The translations under genes and the position numbers were made by a program. The notes below the pieces were generated by a model that was not told where the DNA came from, searched no databases, and was given only the letters and a program-made list of their open reading frames with translations. From Chloroflexota bacterium (GTDB lineage: Bacteria; Chloroflexota; Dormibacteria; CF-121), in assembly GCA_005889285.1 (NCBI GenBank), contig VBFF01000088.1, forward strand, positions 652-21,530: a DNA stretch of 20,879 nucleotides, read 5' to 3'. Shown in pieces: positions 7,552 to 15,166 of the stretch. The stretch's first letter is position 1. Every line of letters starts with the position of its first letter.

Positions 7552-8430
7552 ATGAGCCGTTTTTTCGTCCTGACCCTGTCCGGCCTGACTCAGGGCGCGA
7601 TCTACGCCGCGATGGCGCTTGCGCTGGTAATGATCTGGCGCGCCACGAAGGTCATCAACTTCGCCCAGGGAGCGATGGCGATGTTCACCACCTACCTCGC
7701 GCTGTTCGCCATCGATCACGGTGCCCCCTACTGGGTGGCCTTCGCGGTTGCCATCACGAGCGGTCTGCTCCTCGGCGCGATCATCGAACGCGTCCTCGTT
7801 CGCCCCGTCGAGTCGGCGCCTCCCCTCAACGTGGTCATCCTCACGTTAGGGCTGCTTCTCTTCCTCGAGGCGCTTGCTCCGATGGCCTTCGGTGGCCAGA
7901 TCAGGTCCTTCCCTCCGGCCTTCTCGATCGTCGGCCTGCATTTGGGCAACTCCCAGGTCGCCTTCTCTCCCTTCGATGCCTTCACGCTGGGCGCCGTCCT
8001 GGCCGTCATGGTCCTTCTCATGCTGCTCTTCCAAAAAACCAACCTGGGCCTGCGGATGCGCGCCTCGGCCTTCAACCCCGAAGTCTCAGGACTGCTCGGG
8101 ATCCGGGTCGGACGAATGCTCACCCTGGGATGGGCGTTGGCGTCGCTGGTCGGGGCGCTCGCCGGCGTGTTGATTGCGCCCTCCTTGCTGCTCTATCCCA
8201 CGTTCATGGATGACGTGCTGGTCTTCGGTTTCACCGGGGCTGTCATCGGGGGACTCGACAGCGCCGTGGGCGCCGTCGTCGGTGGGCTTCTCATGGGATT
8301 CGCCCTCAGTTACGTCGGTGGCTATTTTGGCTCGGACCTGGAAACCGTTGGGGCCCTGGTCATCCTCATCGCGGTGCTGATGGTGAGGCCGCGAGGCCTC
8401 TTCTCATTGCAACGGCTCCGGCAGGTCTGA
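7552..8430 (+). CDS. livH: Branched-chain amino acid-type ABC transporter permease LivH
   Basis: A 292-residue inner-membrane permease. Hydrophobic segments run along the whole chain, about eight in number. The N-terminal LivH signature is visible: GLTQGAIYAAMALALVMIW followed by KVINFAQGAMAM. The cytoplasmic EAA-type coupling region includes LGLRMRASAFNPEVSGLLGI (about 163-182), and the C-terminal MVRPRGLF is family-typical. The gene lies 3 bp after livF and 1 bp before livM, so all are one transcript. Together with LivM it forms the translocation pore. Confidence 0.9.
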   Translation: MSRFFVLTLSGLTQGAIYAAMALALVMIWRATKVINFAQGAMAMFTTYLALFAIDHGAPYWVAFAVAITSGLLLGAIIERVLVRPVESAPPLNVVILTLGLLLFLEALAPMAFGGQIRSFPPAFSIVGLHLGNSQVAFSPFDAFTLGAVLAVMVLLMLLFQKTNLGLRMRASAFNPEVSGLLGIRVGRMLTLGWALASLVGALAGVLIAPSLLLYPTFMDDVLVFGFTGAVIGGLDSAVGAVVGGLLMGFALSYVGGYFGSDLETVGALVILIAVLMVRPRGLFSLQRLRQV

Positions 8431-8431
8431 G

Positions 8432-9520
8432 ATGGTGGCCGTCCGTTCGCGCGTCGATCGACTGGTCGCCCCCACGCTGCGTCGTCATCTGCTGATTGCG
8501 CTGGGAGCCGCCGCCGTGCTGCTGTTGCTCAGCGCCCAGATCGGGGCCTACGACGACTACAACCTGACCGCGGTCGCCATCTTCGCCGTCGCGGCTGCCG
8601 GGCTCACCCTGCTTACGGGGCTGAACGGGCAGCTGTCGCTGGGTCATGGCGCGTTGATGGCCATCGGTGCGTACACCGCCTCATTGCTGTTGAAGGATCA
8701 TCGTCAGCTGCCGGTCATCGTGGTCCTGCTGATCTCGGTGCTGAGTGCCGGGGTCATCGGCATCGCGTTCGGGTATGCCGCGGCCCGTCTGCGCGGTCCC
8801 TACCTTGCGGGTGCAACGCTTACCCTGGCGGTTGCGCTTCCGCAGGTGGCGACCCGCTACAAGAGCATCTTCGGCGGCGAGTCCGGGCTGACCGTGCCGC
8901 CATCCGCGCCCCCCGACTGGCTGGGAGCCGACTTTCCGCCGGAGCGCTGGCTGGCGTGGATCGCACTCGCCGCCGCCGTGGTGACGATGTTGCTGCTGGC
9001 CAACCTGCTGCGCAGTGCTCCCGGCCGCGCCTTCAAGGCCGTGCGCGACAATGAAGCGGCCGCCGCGCTCGCCGGAATCGATGTCGCTCGCACACAGGTG
9101 CTGGCCTTCGTGATCAGCGCGGCATGTGCGGGCCTGGCCGGTGCGCTTTTCGCCTACTGGTCGGGCATCACGTCGCCAGCGGGATTCAGCCTCGGCCTCT
9201 CGCTGCAATTGATCACCGCCATCGTCATCGGCGGGTTGGGCAGCCTGGCCGGCGCCGTGTGGGGCTCCATCGTGCTGGTCTTCGTCCCGTTGCTCACCAG
9301 TGGCATGGCGAGCACGGTGCACCTTCCGAGCGCTGTCGCCGACAATCTGCCGCTCGCGATTTATGGCGGCATCCTTGTGATCGCCATGCTCGTGGCGCCG
9401 CACGGCATCCAGGGGGCATTACGGAGGATTCTCGCCATCGGCCGAGCTCGCTGGGAGTACCCCCCAAGGGGTGGGCAAAAGGGGGTGGTGGATTGGGACG
9501 ATCCCGCGCCAGGTACCTAG
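8432..9520 (+). CDS. livM: Branched-chain amino acid-type ABC transporter permease LivM
   Basis: A 362-residue inner-membrane permease, partner of LivH. The LivM signature GLNGQLSLGHGALMAIGAY is clear in the N-terminal third, with the coupling loop FKAVRDNEAAAALAGIDVARTQ further on. Many hydrophobic helices are present. The C-terminal tail after the last helix is basic and then acidic (ending VVDWDDPAPGT) and extends slightly beyond many homologues. It starts 1 bp after the livH stop (TGAGATG). A 41-bp gap with its own strong ribosome-binding site separates it from the binding-protein gene. Confidence 0.9.
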   Translation: MVAVRSRVDRLVAPTLRRHLLIALGAAAVLLLLSAQIGAYDDYNLTAVAIFAVAAAGLTLLTGLNGQLSLGHGALMAIGAYTASLLLKDHRQLPVIVVLLISVLSAGVIGIAFGYAAARLRGPYLAGATLTLAVALPQVATRYKSIFGGESGLTVPPSAPPDWLGADFPPERWLAWIALAAAVVTMLLLANLLRSAPGRAFKAVRDNEAAAALAGIDVARTQVLAFVISAACAGLAGALFAYWSGITSPAGFSLGLSLQLITAIVIGGLGSLAGAVWGSIVLVFVPLLTSGMASTVHLPSAVADNLPLAIYGGILVIAMLVAPHGIQGALRRILAIGRARWEYPPRGGQKGVVDWDDPAPGT

Positions 9521-9561
9521 TCGCCGGGGTAAAGGAACCCGCATAAAGGAAGGAGGTTCGA

Positions 9562-10884
9562 TTGAAAAGTGTGATGGGCGGCAACGCGCTGCGGATTAGA
9601 GGAATCGCGATCATTTGTGTCGCGGGGTTGCTCGCGGCCTGCGGCAATTCAACCAGCTCCACTGACTCCGGCACCAATACCGCGTCGGCGCCGGGCATCA
9701 CGGCGACCACGATCACGATTGGGAGCACGCAACCTTTGACCGGGCGGGCGGCGCCTGGCTATTCGGAGATCTCTGCAAGCTCGAACGCATACTTTAAGTA
9801 CGTGAACGCCCATGGTGGAATCTTCGGGCGCCAGATCACCTACACCTACTACGACGACACGTACAACCCGACCATGACCGCCAGCCTCACCCGCAAGCTG
9901 ATCCTTGACGACAAGGTCTTCGCCTTGTTCAGTGCGCTGGGAACGCCGACGCATCTGGCGGTCGTCGATTACATCAACTCCCAAAAAGTGCCTGATCTGT
10001 TCGTCTCCAGCGGCTGCAACTGCTGGAATGATGTCTCCAATCATCCCTACACGTTCGGCTGGCAGCCGGACTACACGATCGAGGGCAAGATCCTCGGCCA
10101 GTACATCAACCAGAATCTCGGCGGCAAGAAGGTCGGGTATTTCTTCCAGAACGATGAGTTCGGCCTCGACGGCGTCAAAGGCCTCGATGCGCAGCTGGGC
10201 GCGTCGACAGTCCCGGACGCGAGCCGGCAGAACTATGTCCCGACCAACACGAACGTCGGGCCGCAAATCGCCGCCCTGCAAGCGTCCGGCGCGCAGGTCG
10301 TCGTCTCCTTTTCGATTCCCGCGTTCACCGCGCTGGCGCTGCTAGGCGCGGCCAAGGTCGGCTATCACCCGATCTGGGTGGTGAGCAATGTTGGCTCGGA
10401 CGTCACCACCTTGACCGGCCTGCTAAAGAGCTTCTCGAAGGGTGCGGCCGGAGTCCAGTTGCTTGGCGGCATGGTCACCGACGCGTACCTCCCGCTGACC
10501 GGCGACAGCTCGAATAAGTGGATCAGCCTGTTCAAGGGGATTCACGACACGTACGTATCGACGCTCCCCTGGGATGGCAACGTCCTCTACGGTATGGCGC
10601 AGGCGTACACCCTGGTGCAGGCGATCAAGGCGGCGGGCCGCAATCCGACGCGAGCCAGCTTCGTGAAGGCGCTCGAGACCACCAAGCTGACCGGAGGGCC
10701 GGGGCTCGCGCCCTTCGGCTTCTCGTCCAGCAACCACCTCGGCTACCTCGGGGTGCAGGTGGTGACGATCGCGGCAGACGGGACGCAATCGACGGCGGGT
10801 TCCGTCTATACGTCCTCGGACTCAGGCCCGATCAGCCAGTACAGCGGCTCGGCATCGAGTCCTCCGGCAAACGGCATTCCGTAG
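9562..10884 (+). CDS. livK: ABC transporter substrate-binding lipoprotein, LivK-type
   Basis: A 440-residue extracytoplasmic binding protein of the periplasmic-binding-protein type 1 (Peripla_BP_6) family. It delivers the substrate to LivHM. The signal peptide ends in the lipobox LAAC (residues 24-27), so Cys27 should be lipidated. A Ser/Thr-rich linker follows, and then the ITIGSTQPLTGRA opening of the mature domain. The start is TTG at 9562, chosen because AGGAGG (9551-9556) sits 5 bp upstream; the ATG at 9574 would be too far from it. The strong SD suggests the binding protein is made in excess over the membrane subunits. The ligand cannot be read from sequence, though the surrounding acyl-CoA genes favour an organic acid. 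Confidence 0.9.
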   Translation: MKSVMGGNALRIRGIAIICVAGLLAACGNSTSSTDSGTNTASAPGITATTITIGSTQPLTGRAAPGYSEISASSNAYFKYVNAHGGIFGRQITYTYYDDTYNPTMTASLTRKLILDDKVFALFSALGTPTHLAVVDYINSQKVPDLFVSSGCNCWNDVSNHPYTFGWQPDYTIEGKILGQYINQNLGGKKVGYFFQNDEFGLDGVKGLDAQLGASTVPDASRQNYVPTNTNVGPQIAALQASGAQVVVSFSIPAFTALALLGAAKVGYHPIWVVSNVGSDVTTLTGLLKSFSKGAAGVQLLGGMVTDAYLPLTGDSSNKWISLFKGIHDTYVSTLPWDGNVLYGMAQAYTLVQAIKAAGRNPTRASFVKALETTKLTGGPGLAPFGFSSSNHLGYLGVQVVTIAADGTQSTAGSVYTSSDSGPISQYSGSASSPPANGIP

Positions 10885-10899
10885 ACGCAGGGTCGCAGA

Positions 10900-10929
10900 A
10901 AGGGCCGCCGGCGTGATCTGACGGCCCTT
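10900..10929. terminator. Convergent hairpin between livK and the SDR gene
   Basis: AAGGGCCG (10900-10907) and CGGCCCTT (10922-10929) form an 8-bp perfect stem around a 14-nt loop, located between two genes that end tail to tail. The right arm overlaps the stop codon of the minus-strand SDR. T-tracts are weak on both strands, so efficient intrinsic termination is uncertain. Confidence 0.5.
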
Positions 10930-11647
10930 ACCCCTCTTCGAGGATTCGACCGCGCAAGCGGCGCATGCCACGTAACCAGCGGTCGTAGTCGGAGGCTTTG
11001 CGCTGGAAGAACTCGCCCACGGCCGCGTGGGGCAGGATGAGAAACCGCTCGTCGTGCATGCCGTTGGCGACGGCCTCGGCAACCTGTTGGGGATCCAGCG
11101 CGCCGCGGGTCAGGAAGTTGCGCTTGCCCTCCTGGGCCAGCATCGCGGTCCGCACCCCCTGAGGGCAGACTACGGATACCCGGATTCCCTGGTCGTAGTA
11201 GGTAATCGCCATCCATTCGAAGAAGGAGAGTCCGGCCGCTTTCGTCACGGCGTAGGGCGCCGCGAGGATGTGGTTGAGCAGCGCAGCGGCCGAGATGGTG
11301 CCCACGAGATAGCCTTCGCCTCGCGCCAGCATCCCAGGGAGCAGGGCCCGCGCGGCGTAGACGTGGGCCATGACGTGCACGTCCCAGCTCTCGTTGGAAC
11401 AGTAGATGTCGATTCGGCCGTGGGCCTCCAGCGTCCCACGAACCAGACGAGCAACATCCGATTCGACCGTTACATCGGTGGCAACGGCCGTGCCGCCGAT
11501 CTCGGTAGCGACCGTCTCGGCTGCACGGGGGTCGATGTCGGAGACGACGACGTGCTTCGCGCCATCGGCCGCAAAGCGCCGGCACAGGGCGCCGCCGATG
11601 CCGCCGCCGCCTCCGGTCACGACCACGACGCGGTCCCGAATTTCCAC
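10928..11647 (-). CDS. Short-chain dehydrogenase/reductase with an apparent internal deletion
   Basis: A 239-residue Rossmann-fold SDR. The cofactor motif TGGGGGIGG lies near residues 11-19 and the catalytic YAVTK follows GTISAAALLNHILAAP. The region that should read NNAG and then the helix with the tetrad Asn is abnormal. CSN runs straight into ESWDVHVMAHVYAARALLPGM, whereas relatives (from memory) have roughly 15-20 residues between the two and Asn where this protein has His (VHVM). The protein is correspondingly short. The GTG start at 11647 lies 2 bp after the stop of the kinase gene, so it is the last gene of this operon. A position-equivalent SDR in the lva pathway reduces a 4-oxoacyl-CoA. 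Whether this copy is active is doubtful. Confidence 0.8.
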   Translation of the reverse strand: MEIRDRVVVVTGGGGGIGGALCRRFAADGAKHVVVSDIDPRAAETVATEIGGTAVATDVTVESDVARLVRGTLEAHGRIDIYCSNESWDVHVMAHVYAARALLPGMLARGEGYLVGTISAAALLNHILAAPYAVTKAAGLSFFEWMAITYYDQGIRVSVVCPQGVRTAMLAQEGKRNFLTRGALDPQQVAEAVANGMHDERFLILPHAAVGEFFQRKASDYDRWLRGMRRLRGRILEEG

Positions 11648-11649
11648 CG

Positions 11650-12549
11650 CTAGCCGAGGACGCGGACGCCCTGGTCGATGAATCCCAGAATGGTGTCCGT
11701 TCGTTGTTCGTAGCTGGGGTCGGGACGCTTGCCGCGTCGGTGCAGCATCAGGTTGTAGCCGAAGATCGCGGCGTACTTGTAATAGGTCAGTGCCCGGTAC
11801 CAGCGATAGTCGTCCGGGTCGGCGCCGTACATCTCCCGCACCGCCTCGGCCGAGACGTGCGAGAGGCTGATGCAGCACAGGTCGAGGAGCGGCTGGCCGA
11901 GCTGCGCAATCTCCCAGTCGACGACGGCCGCCACGCGTCCGCTGTCGAAGAGCATGTTGCCGAAGTGGTAGTCCCCGTGGACGAGAACCGGAGGCGTGGG
12001 GCCGGGTTGCCACTCGAGCAGACGCTGGGCGAGCCGCGGTGCCTGTCCGGTGAGCTCCGAGGGAGCGCGCTCCATGAGCCACGTCCAGCGCGAGACCTCG
12101 CCCTCGAGCGGCATCGGCTCTTCACTCCCGATGCCGGTGTCCGAGCACGGCACGGCCTGGAACCGGCGCAGCACATCCACCGCCGAGGAGGCAAGCTGGA
12201 GCGGATCGCTGCCAGCGTCGATCGCCTGCTCGACACGCTCCCCACGGATCGCTTCCATCAGGACGAAAGGCCTTCCGTCGACGACCGGGTCTTGCGAGGT
12301 CGCCACCACGGCGGGTACCGGCAAGCCCTGCTCGTACAGCGCGGCCATGATCCGGGCCTGACGCGGAATGTCCGCCGGCCCGGCGATGCGAGCGCCCGGC
12401 GGAGGAAGGCGCAGGACGCCGCGACGGCCCTCGAGCTCGACCCAGTAGGAGAAGCCCGAGTGGCCCTCGGGGATTGGGCGAAGGTCGCGGACTGGCTCCT
12501 TGATCTGGGCGGCAAGGTCGTTTCGAATGCGTTCTTCGGCTTCGGTCAT
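11650..12549 (-). CDS. APH-family phosphotransferase, ACAD10/11- and LvaA-like (putative hydroxyacyl-CoA kinase)
   Basis: A 299-residue protein-kinase-like phosphotransferase. The catalytic loop is HGDYHFGN (181-188, Asp183) and the metal-binding DFG-equivalent is VVDWE (199-203, Asp201). The N-lobe carries a GHSGFSY loop. This branch of the aminoglycoside-phosphotransferase superfamily occurs beside or fused to acyl-CoA dehydrogenases, where it phosphorylates 4-hydroxyacyl-CoA (bacterial LvaA; animal ACAD10/11 kinase domain). An ACAD of the matching type is encoded two genes upstream in the same operon. The start at 12549 overlaps the histidine-phosphatase stop as ATGA. Longer in-frame readings upstream lie inside that gene and are rejected. 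Antibiotic resistance is an unlikely role given this context. Confidence 0.85.
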   Translation of the reverse strand: MTEAEERIRNDLAAQIKEPVRDLRPIPEGHSGFSYWVELEGRRGVLRLPPPGARIAGPADIPRQARIMAALYEQGLPVPAVVATSQDPVVDGRPFVLMEAIRGERVEQAIDAGSDPLQLASSAVDVLRRFQAVPCSDTGIGSEEPMPLEGEVSRWTWLMERAPSELTGQAPRLAQRLLEWQPGPTPPVLVHGDYHFGNMLFDSGRVAAVVDWEIAQLGQPLLDLCCISLSHVSAEAVREMYGADPDDYRWYRALTYYKYAAIFGYNLMLHRRGKRPDPSYEQRTDTILGFIDQGVRVLG

Positions 12550-13103
12550 CGAACCGCTTCCAGGTGGGCGGTATCGCACAGCGAACCCGCCATGCGACGG
12601 TCGCCCTTGACACGCACTACGCTGATGCTCGTGAAATCGGGAAAGAGCCGCAACGTTCCCGGGGTGAGCCGAAGGATGTCGCAGAGGTAGGTCAGGATGG
12701 CGATCCCATGGGTGACCATCACGATGCGCCCCCCCGGATGCGCGGCCATCGCCGCGTCGACGGCGTCCTGCATCCGCTGGATCACAGCAGCGGGACTTTC
12801 CTGGAGTTCGACCTTGCCGGCCACATAGCCCGCGCGGGCCTCGGCCAACCTGGGATCGGTCTCGATCCGGTCGCTGAACGCTGCGGCGGTCTGCAGCGCG
12901 CGACGATGTGGACTGCAATAGACGGCGTCGATCTCAAGCGATTTCAGCCGGTGCGCCAACCGTTCCGCCTGCTGACGGCCCAGGGGGCTCAGCGGTGGAT
13001 CGGAAACCTCCTCGAAATCGTCGTAGACATCGGCGTGCCGAACGAGCCAGATCTCGGTGACGCCCTCCACGCCAATCAAGTACGCGTGTTGGAGCGACCG
13101 CAT
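12546..13103 (-). CDS. Histidine phosphatase (phosphoglycerate mutase-like) family protein
   Basis: A 185-residue branch-1 histidine-phosphatase protein. The RHG-type motif is LVRHAD, with catalytic His23 following Arg22. SPHRRALQTA supplies the second arginine and VTHG the second histidine. Such enzymes pass phosphate through a phospho-histidine and act on sugar phosphates, nucleotides or other small molecules. The frame is open upstream to 13253 inside the ACAD gene, but ATG 13103 (16 bp after the ACAD stop) puts the RHA motif at the usual distance from the N-terminus. It overlaps the kinase gene by 4 bp, an intimate kinase/phosphatase pairing. Its substrate could be the phosphorylated acyl-CoA or an adventitious product; that is inference. 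Confidence 0.82.
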   Translation of the reverse strand: MRSLQHAYLIGVEGVTEIWLVRHADVYDDFEEVSDPPLSPLGRQQAERLAHRLKSLEIDAVYCSPHRRALQTAAAFSDRIETDPRLAEARAGYVAGKVELQESPAAVIQRMQDAVDAAMAAHPGGRIVMVTHGIAILTYLCDILRLTPGTLRLFPDFTSISVVRVKGDRRMAGSLCDTAHLEAVR

Positions 13104-13119
13104 CGCCCCGACGATGTCG

Positions 13120-14322
13120 TCAGTACTTGCCAAGCTCGAGCCGACCGAGCTGGTTGAGATGGACTTCGTCGGGCCCATCGACGATCCTGACCGTGCGCGC
13201 GTAGGCATAGGCATGCGCGAGCGGAAAATCGTCAGAGACGCCCGCCGCGCCATGCGCCTGGATCGCCCAATCGAGAACGGTGCAGAGCATGTTCGGGGCC
13301 GCCACTTTGATCATGGCGATCTCGGACCGCGCCGCCTTGTTGCCGGCCGTATCCATCTTGTATGCCGCATTCAGGGTCAGCAGTCGAGCCTCGTCGATCA
13401 AGATGCGCGACTGCGCGATGCGTTCGAGCCAGACCGACTGCTGGGCGAGCGGCTTGCCAAAGGCCACCCGGCTCGAGACCCGTTTGCACATGAGCTCGAG
13501 GGCCACCTCCGCTACCCCGATGAGTCGCATGCAATGGTGAATTCGGCCGGGGCCCAGGCGAGCCTGGGCGATTTCGAAGCCGCGGCCTTCGCCGAGCAGG
13601 ATGTTGGAGGCCGGCACCCGGACGTTGGCAAAGTCAACCTCGGCGTGACCGTGGGGCGCGTCATCAAAGCCAAAAACGGGTAACGGCCGCACGATCTTGA
13701 CTCCAGGCGTGCCGCGGGGCACCAGAACCATCGACTGCTGACGATGACGATCGGAATTCTCTGGGTCCGTCTTGCCCATGAAGATGAGGAGCTGGCAGCG
13801 TGGGTCCATCGCCCCCGATGTCCACCACTTCCGGCCATTGATCACGAGATCGTCGCCCTCGCGAATGATGCGGCTCTTGATGTTGGTCGCGTCCGAGGAC
13901 GCGACATCAGGCTCGGTCATCGCGAAACCGGAGCGGATCTCGCCATTCAGAAGCGGACGCAGCCATCGATCTTTCTGCTCTGGCGTCCCGAAGCGGTCGA
14001 GGATCTCCATGTTCCCGGTGTCGGGGGCTGAGCAGTTGAAGACCTCCGGGGCCCATGGGACGCGGCCCATGATTTCGCAAAGCGGCGCGTACTCCAGGTT
14101 GGTGAGCCCGGCGCCCAGGTCGGACTCGGGAAGGAAGAGGTTCCACAGCCCTGCCGACCGGGCCTTCGACTTCAGTTCGTCGACGATCGGGGGCGGCCTC
14201 CAGCGGTCTTCGGTTGTCGTCTGGTGTCGATAGGTTGGCTCGTTCGGGTAGATGAATTCGGCCATGAAGTCGTCGAGTTTTTTCTGGAGCGCCTTCACCC
14301 TCGCCGAGTGATCGAAGTCCAT
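13120..14322 (-). CDS. ACAD10/11-like acyl-CoA dehydrogenase
   Basis: A 400-residue acyl-CoA dehydrogenase fold protein. [15 protein letters not shown] (133-147) is the FAD-binding signature and [16 protein letters not shown] (355-370) the later flavin segment. The C-terminal [11 protein letters not shown] (381-391) replaces the usual YEGTNEIQ, so the position of the MCAD catalytic glutamate is Asp382. [18 protein letters not shown] sequence ([12 protein letters not shown], 255-266) and DGPDEVH are typical of the ACAD10/11/LvaC branch, which handles phosphorylated 4-hydroxyacyl-CoA. ATG 14322 is chosen because it gives the standard MDF start. The frame continues upstream, but that would run through the divergent gene. 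TACTAT lies 8 bp ahead of this ATG, fitting leaderless transcription. Confidence 0.88.
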   Translation of the reverse strand: MDFDHSARVKALQKKLDDFMAEFIYPNEPTYRHQTTTEDRWRPPPIVDELKSKARSAGLWNLFLPESDLGAGLTNLEYAPLCEIMGRVPWAPEVFNCSAPDTGNMEILDRFGTPEQKDRWLRPLLNGEIRSGFAMTEPDVASSDATNIKSRIIREGDDLVINGRKWWTSGAMDPRCQLLIFMGKTDPENSDRHRQQSMVLVPRGTPGVKIVRPLPVFGFDDAPHGHAEVDFANVRVPASNILLGEGRGFEIAQARLGPGRIHHCMRLIGVAEVALELMCKRVSSRVAFGKPLAQQSVWLERIAQSRILIDEARLLTLNAAYKMDTAGNKAARSEIAMIKVAAPNMLCTVLDWAIQAHGAAGVSDDFPLAHAYAYARTVRIVDGPDEVHLNQLGRLELGKY

Positions 14323-14330
14323 CTCAACGG

Positions 14331-14337
14331 ATAGTAT
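14331..14337. promoter_or_regulatory. Symmetric bidirectional -10 for two leaderless genes
   Basis: The 7-bp word ATAGTAT reads as TAGTAT on the plus strand (6 bp before the SDR ATG at 14344) and as TACTAT on the minus strand (8 bp before the ACAD ATG at 14322). Only 21 bp separate the start codons, leaving no room for Shine-Dalgarno sequences. No convincing -35 is visible on either strand. Confidence 0.55.
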
Positions 14338-14343
14338 CTGGCA

Positions 14344-15099
14344 ATGCCGGATTTCGACCTGACGGATCGCGTCGCGATCGTGACAGGCGGAAGCCGTGGC
14401 ATTGGCGAGGCGACCGCCGCTGCGCTGGCGGACCAGGGTGCCAGGGTCGTCATTTCCAGCAGGAAACCCGAGGGCCTCCAGGCGGCCGCGGATCGGATCA
14501 ATGCGCGCCATGCCGGCAGTGTCATGCCAATCGCCGCCCACGTGGGCAGGCCTGAGGATTCAGCGGGACTGGTCAAGCAGGTGATGGAGCGTTTCGGTCG
14601 CGTCGACATCCTGGTGAACAACGCCGGGACCAATCCGCACTTCGGCCCGATACTCGACGTCGAGCTCAGTGCCTGGGATAAGACGTTCGAGGTCAACCTG
14701 CGAGGGCCGTTGGTGCTGACCAAATTGGTCGTCGACGCCTGGATGCGGGCGCACGGAGGCGCCATCGTGAACGTGGCCAGCATCGCCGGACTGCGTCCGG
14801 AGTTTGGGCTGGGCCCCTACGGGGTGACCAAGGCTGGGCTCATCATGTTGAGCCGGCAGCTTGCCACCGAGCTCGGACCTGTCGGCATCCGAGTCAACGC
14901 CGTTGCCCCGAGCATCGTGAAGACGGAATTCGCAGCCGCGCTTTGGGGAAACGAGGAGATCGCTCGTCGTGCTCTCGAGCGCAATCCGTCCGGCCGTTTC
15001 GCGACCGCTGACGAGGTCGCGTCGGTCATCGCCTTCCTGGTCTCGGATGCGGCCTCGTACATCAACGGGGAAGTGCTTCCAATCGACGGCGGCGAATGA
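14344..15099 (+). CDS. Short-chain dehydrogenase/reductase (FabG/DHRS4-like)
   Basis: A complete 251-residue classical SDR. Visible motifs are the NAD(P)-binding TGGSRGIG (14-21 region), the structural NNAG followed by [10 protein letters not shown], the tetrad Asn in FEVNLRG, the catalytic Ser in NVASIAG, and YGVTK (Tyr and Lys). The C-terminal pattern [12 protein letters not shown] is standard for the FabG-like fold. The [11 protein letters not shown] segment is common in DHRS4-type carbonyl reductases. An arginine after the TGGSR motif and SSRKPEG at the end of beta-2 favour NADP(H). The gene diverges from the ACAD10/11-like operon across only 21 bp, so it may supply the intact oxo/hydroxyacyl reductase that the truncated SDR downstream in that operon cannot. 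Confidence 0.9.
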   Translation: MPDFDLTDRVAIVTGGSRGIGEATAAALADQGARVVISSRKPEGLQAAADRINARHAGSVMPIAAHVGRPEDSAGLVKQVMERFGRVDILVNNAGTNPHFGPILDVELSAWDKTFEVNLRGPLVLTKLVVDAWMRAHGGAIVNVASIAGLRPEFGLGPYGVTKAGLIMLSRQLATELGPVGIRVNAVAPSIVKTEFAAALWGNEEIARRALERNPSGRFATADEVASVIAFLVSDAASYINGEVLPIDGGE

Positions 15100-15109
15100 C
15101 GCGGCTGCA

Positions 15110-15127
15110 CGTTACCGAGCCGTAACG
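15110..15127. repeat. Short inverted repeat CGTTAC/GTAACG
   Basis: CGTTAC (15110-15115) and GTAACG (15122-15127) are separated by 6 bp, just after the SDR stop and before the NiCoT promoter. It is too short and lacks a T-tract for a confident terminator. The same GTAACG word recurs around 18172-18261. Confidence 0.3.
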
Positions 15128-15134
15128 CGTTCGC

Positions 15135-15155
15135 TATTGAGAACGATTCGCAATA
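15135..15155. promoter_or_regulatory. Fur-family-like inverted repeat upstream of the metal transporter
   Basis: A 21-bp dyad: TATTG, one base, GAA, the central CGA, TTC, one base, CAATA. All eight paired positions apart from the single spacer base match. The core TTGAGAACGATTCGCAA resembles the 7-1-7 boxes of Fur, Zur and Nur regulators. It covers the zone just upstream of, and touching, the -10 (15154-15159) of a NiCoT gene, as expected for metal-responsive repression. The regulator is not in the window. Confidence 0.55.
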
Positions 15156-15159
15156 AGAT
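15154..15159 (+). promoter_or_regulatory. -10 element for a leaderless NiCoT transcript
   Basis: TAAGAT ends 7 bp before the GTG at 15167, the spacing expected when transcription starts at the start codon. It partly overlaps the right arm of the Fur-like dyad. Confidence 0.5.
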
Positions 15160-15166
15160 AGAATCG

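Noticed and set aside
11650..12549. Aminoglycoside resistance kinase
   Set aside because: The fold is APH-like, but the operon with an ACAD10/11-like dehydrogenase and SDR points to hydroxyacyl-CoA phosphorylation instead.
11704..12690. Plus-strand open frame (328 codons) opposite the APH kinase
   Set aside because: Antisense shadow of a gene with intact catalytic motifs; no recognisable domain and no ribosome-binding site.
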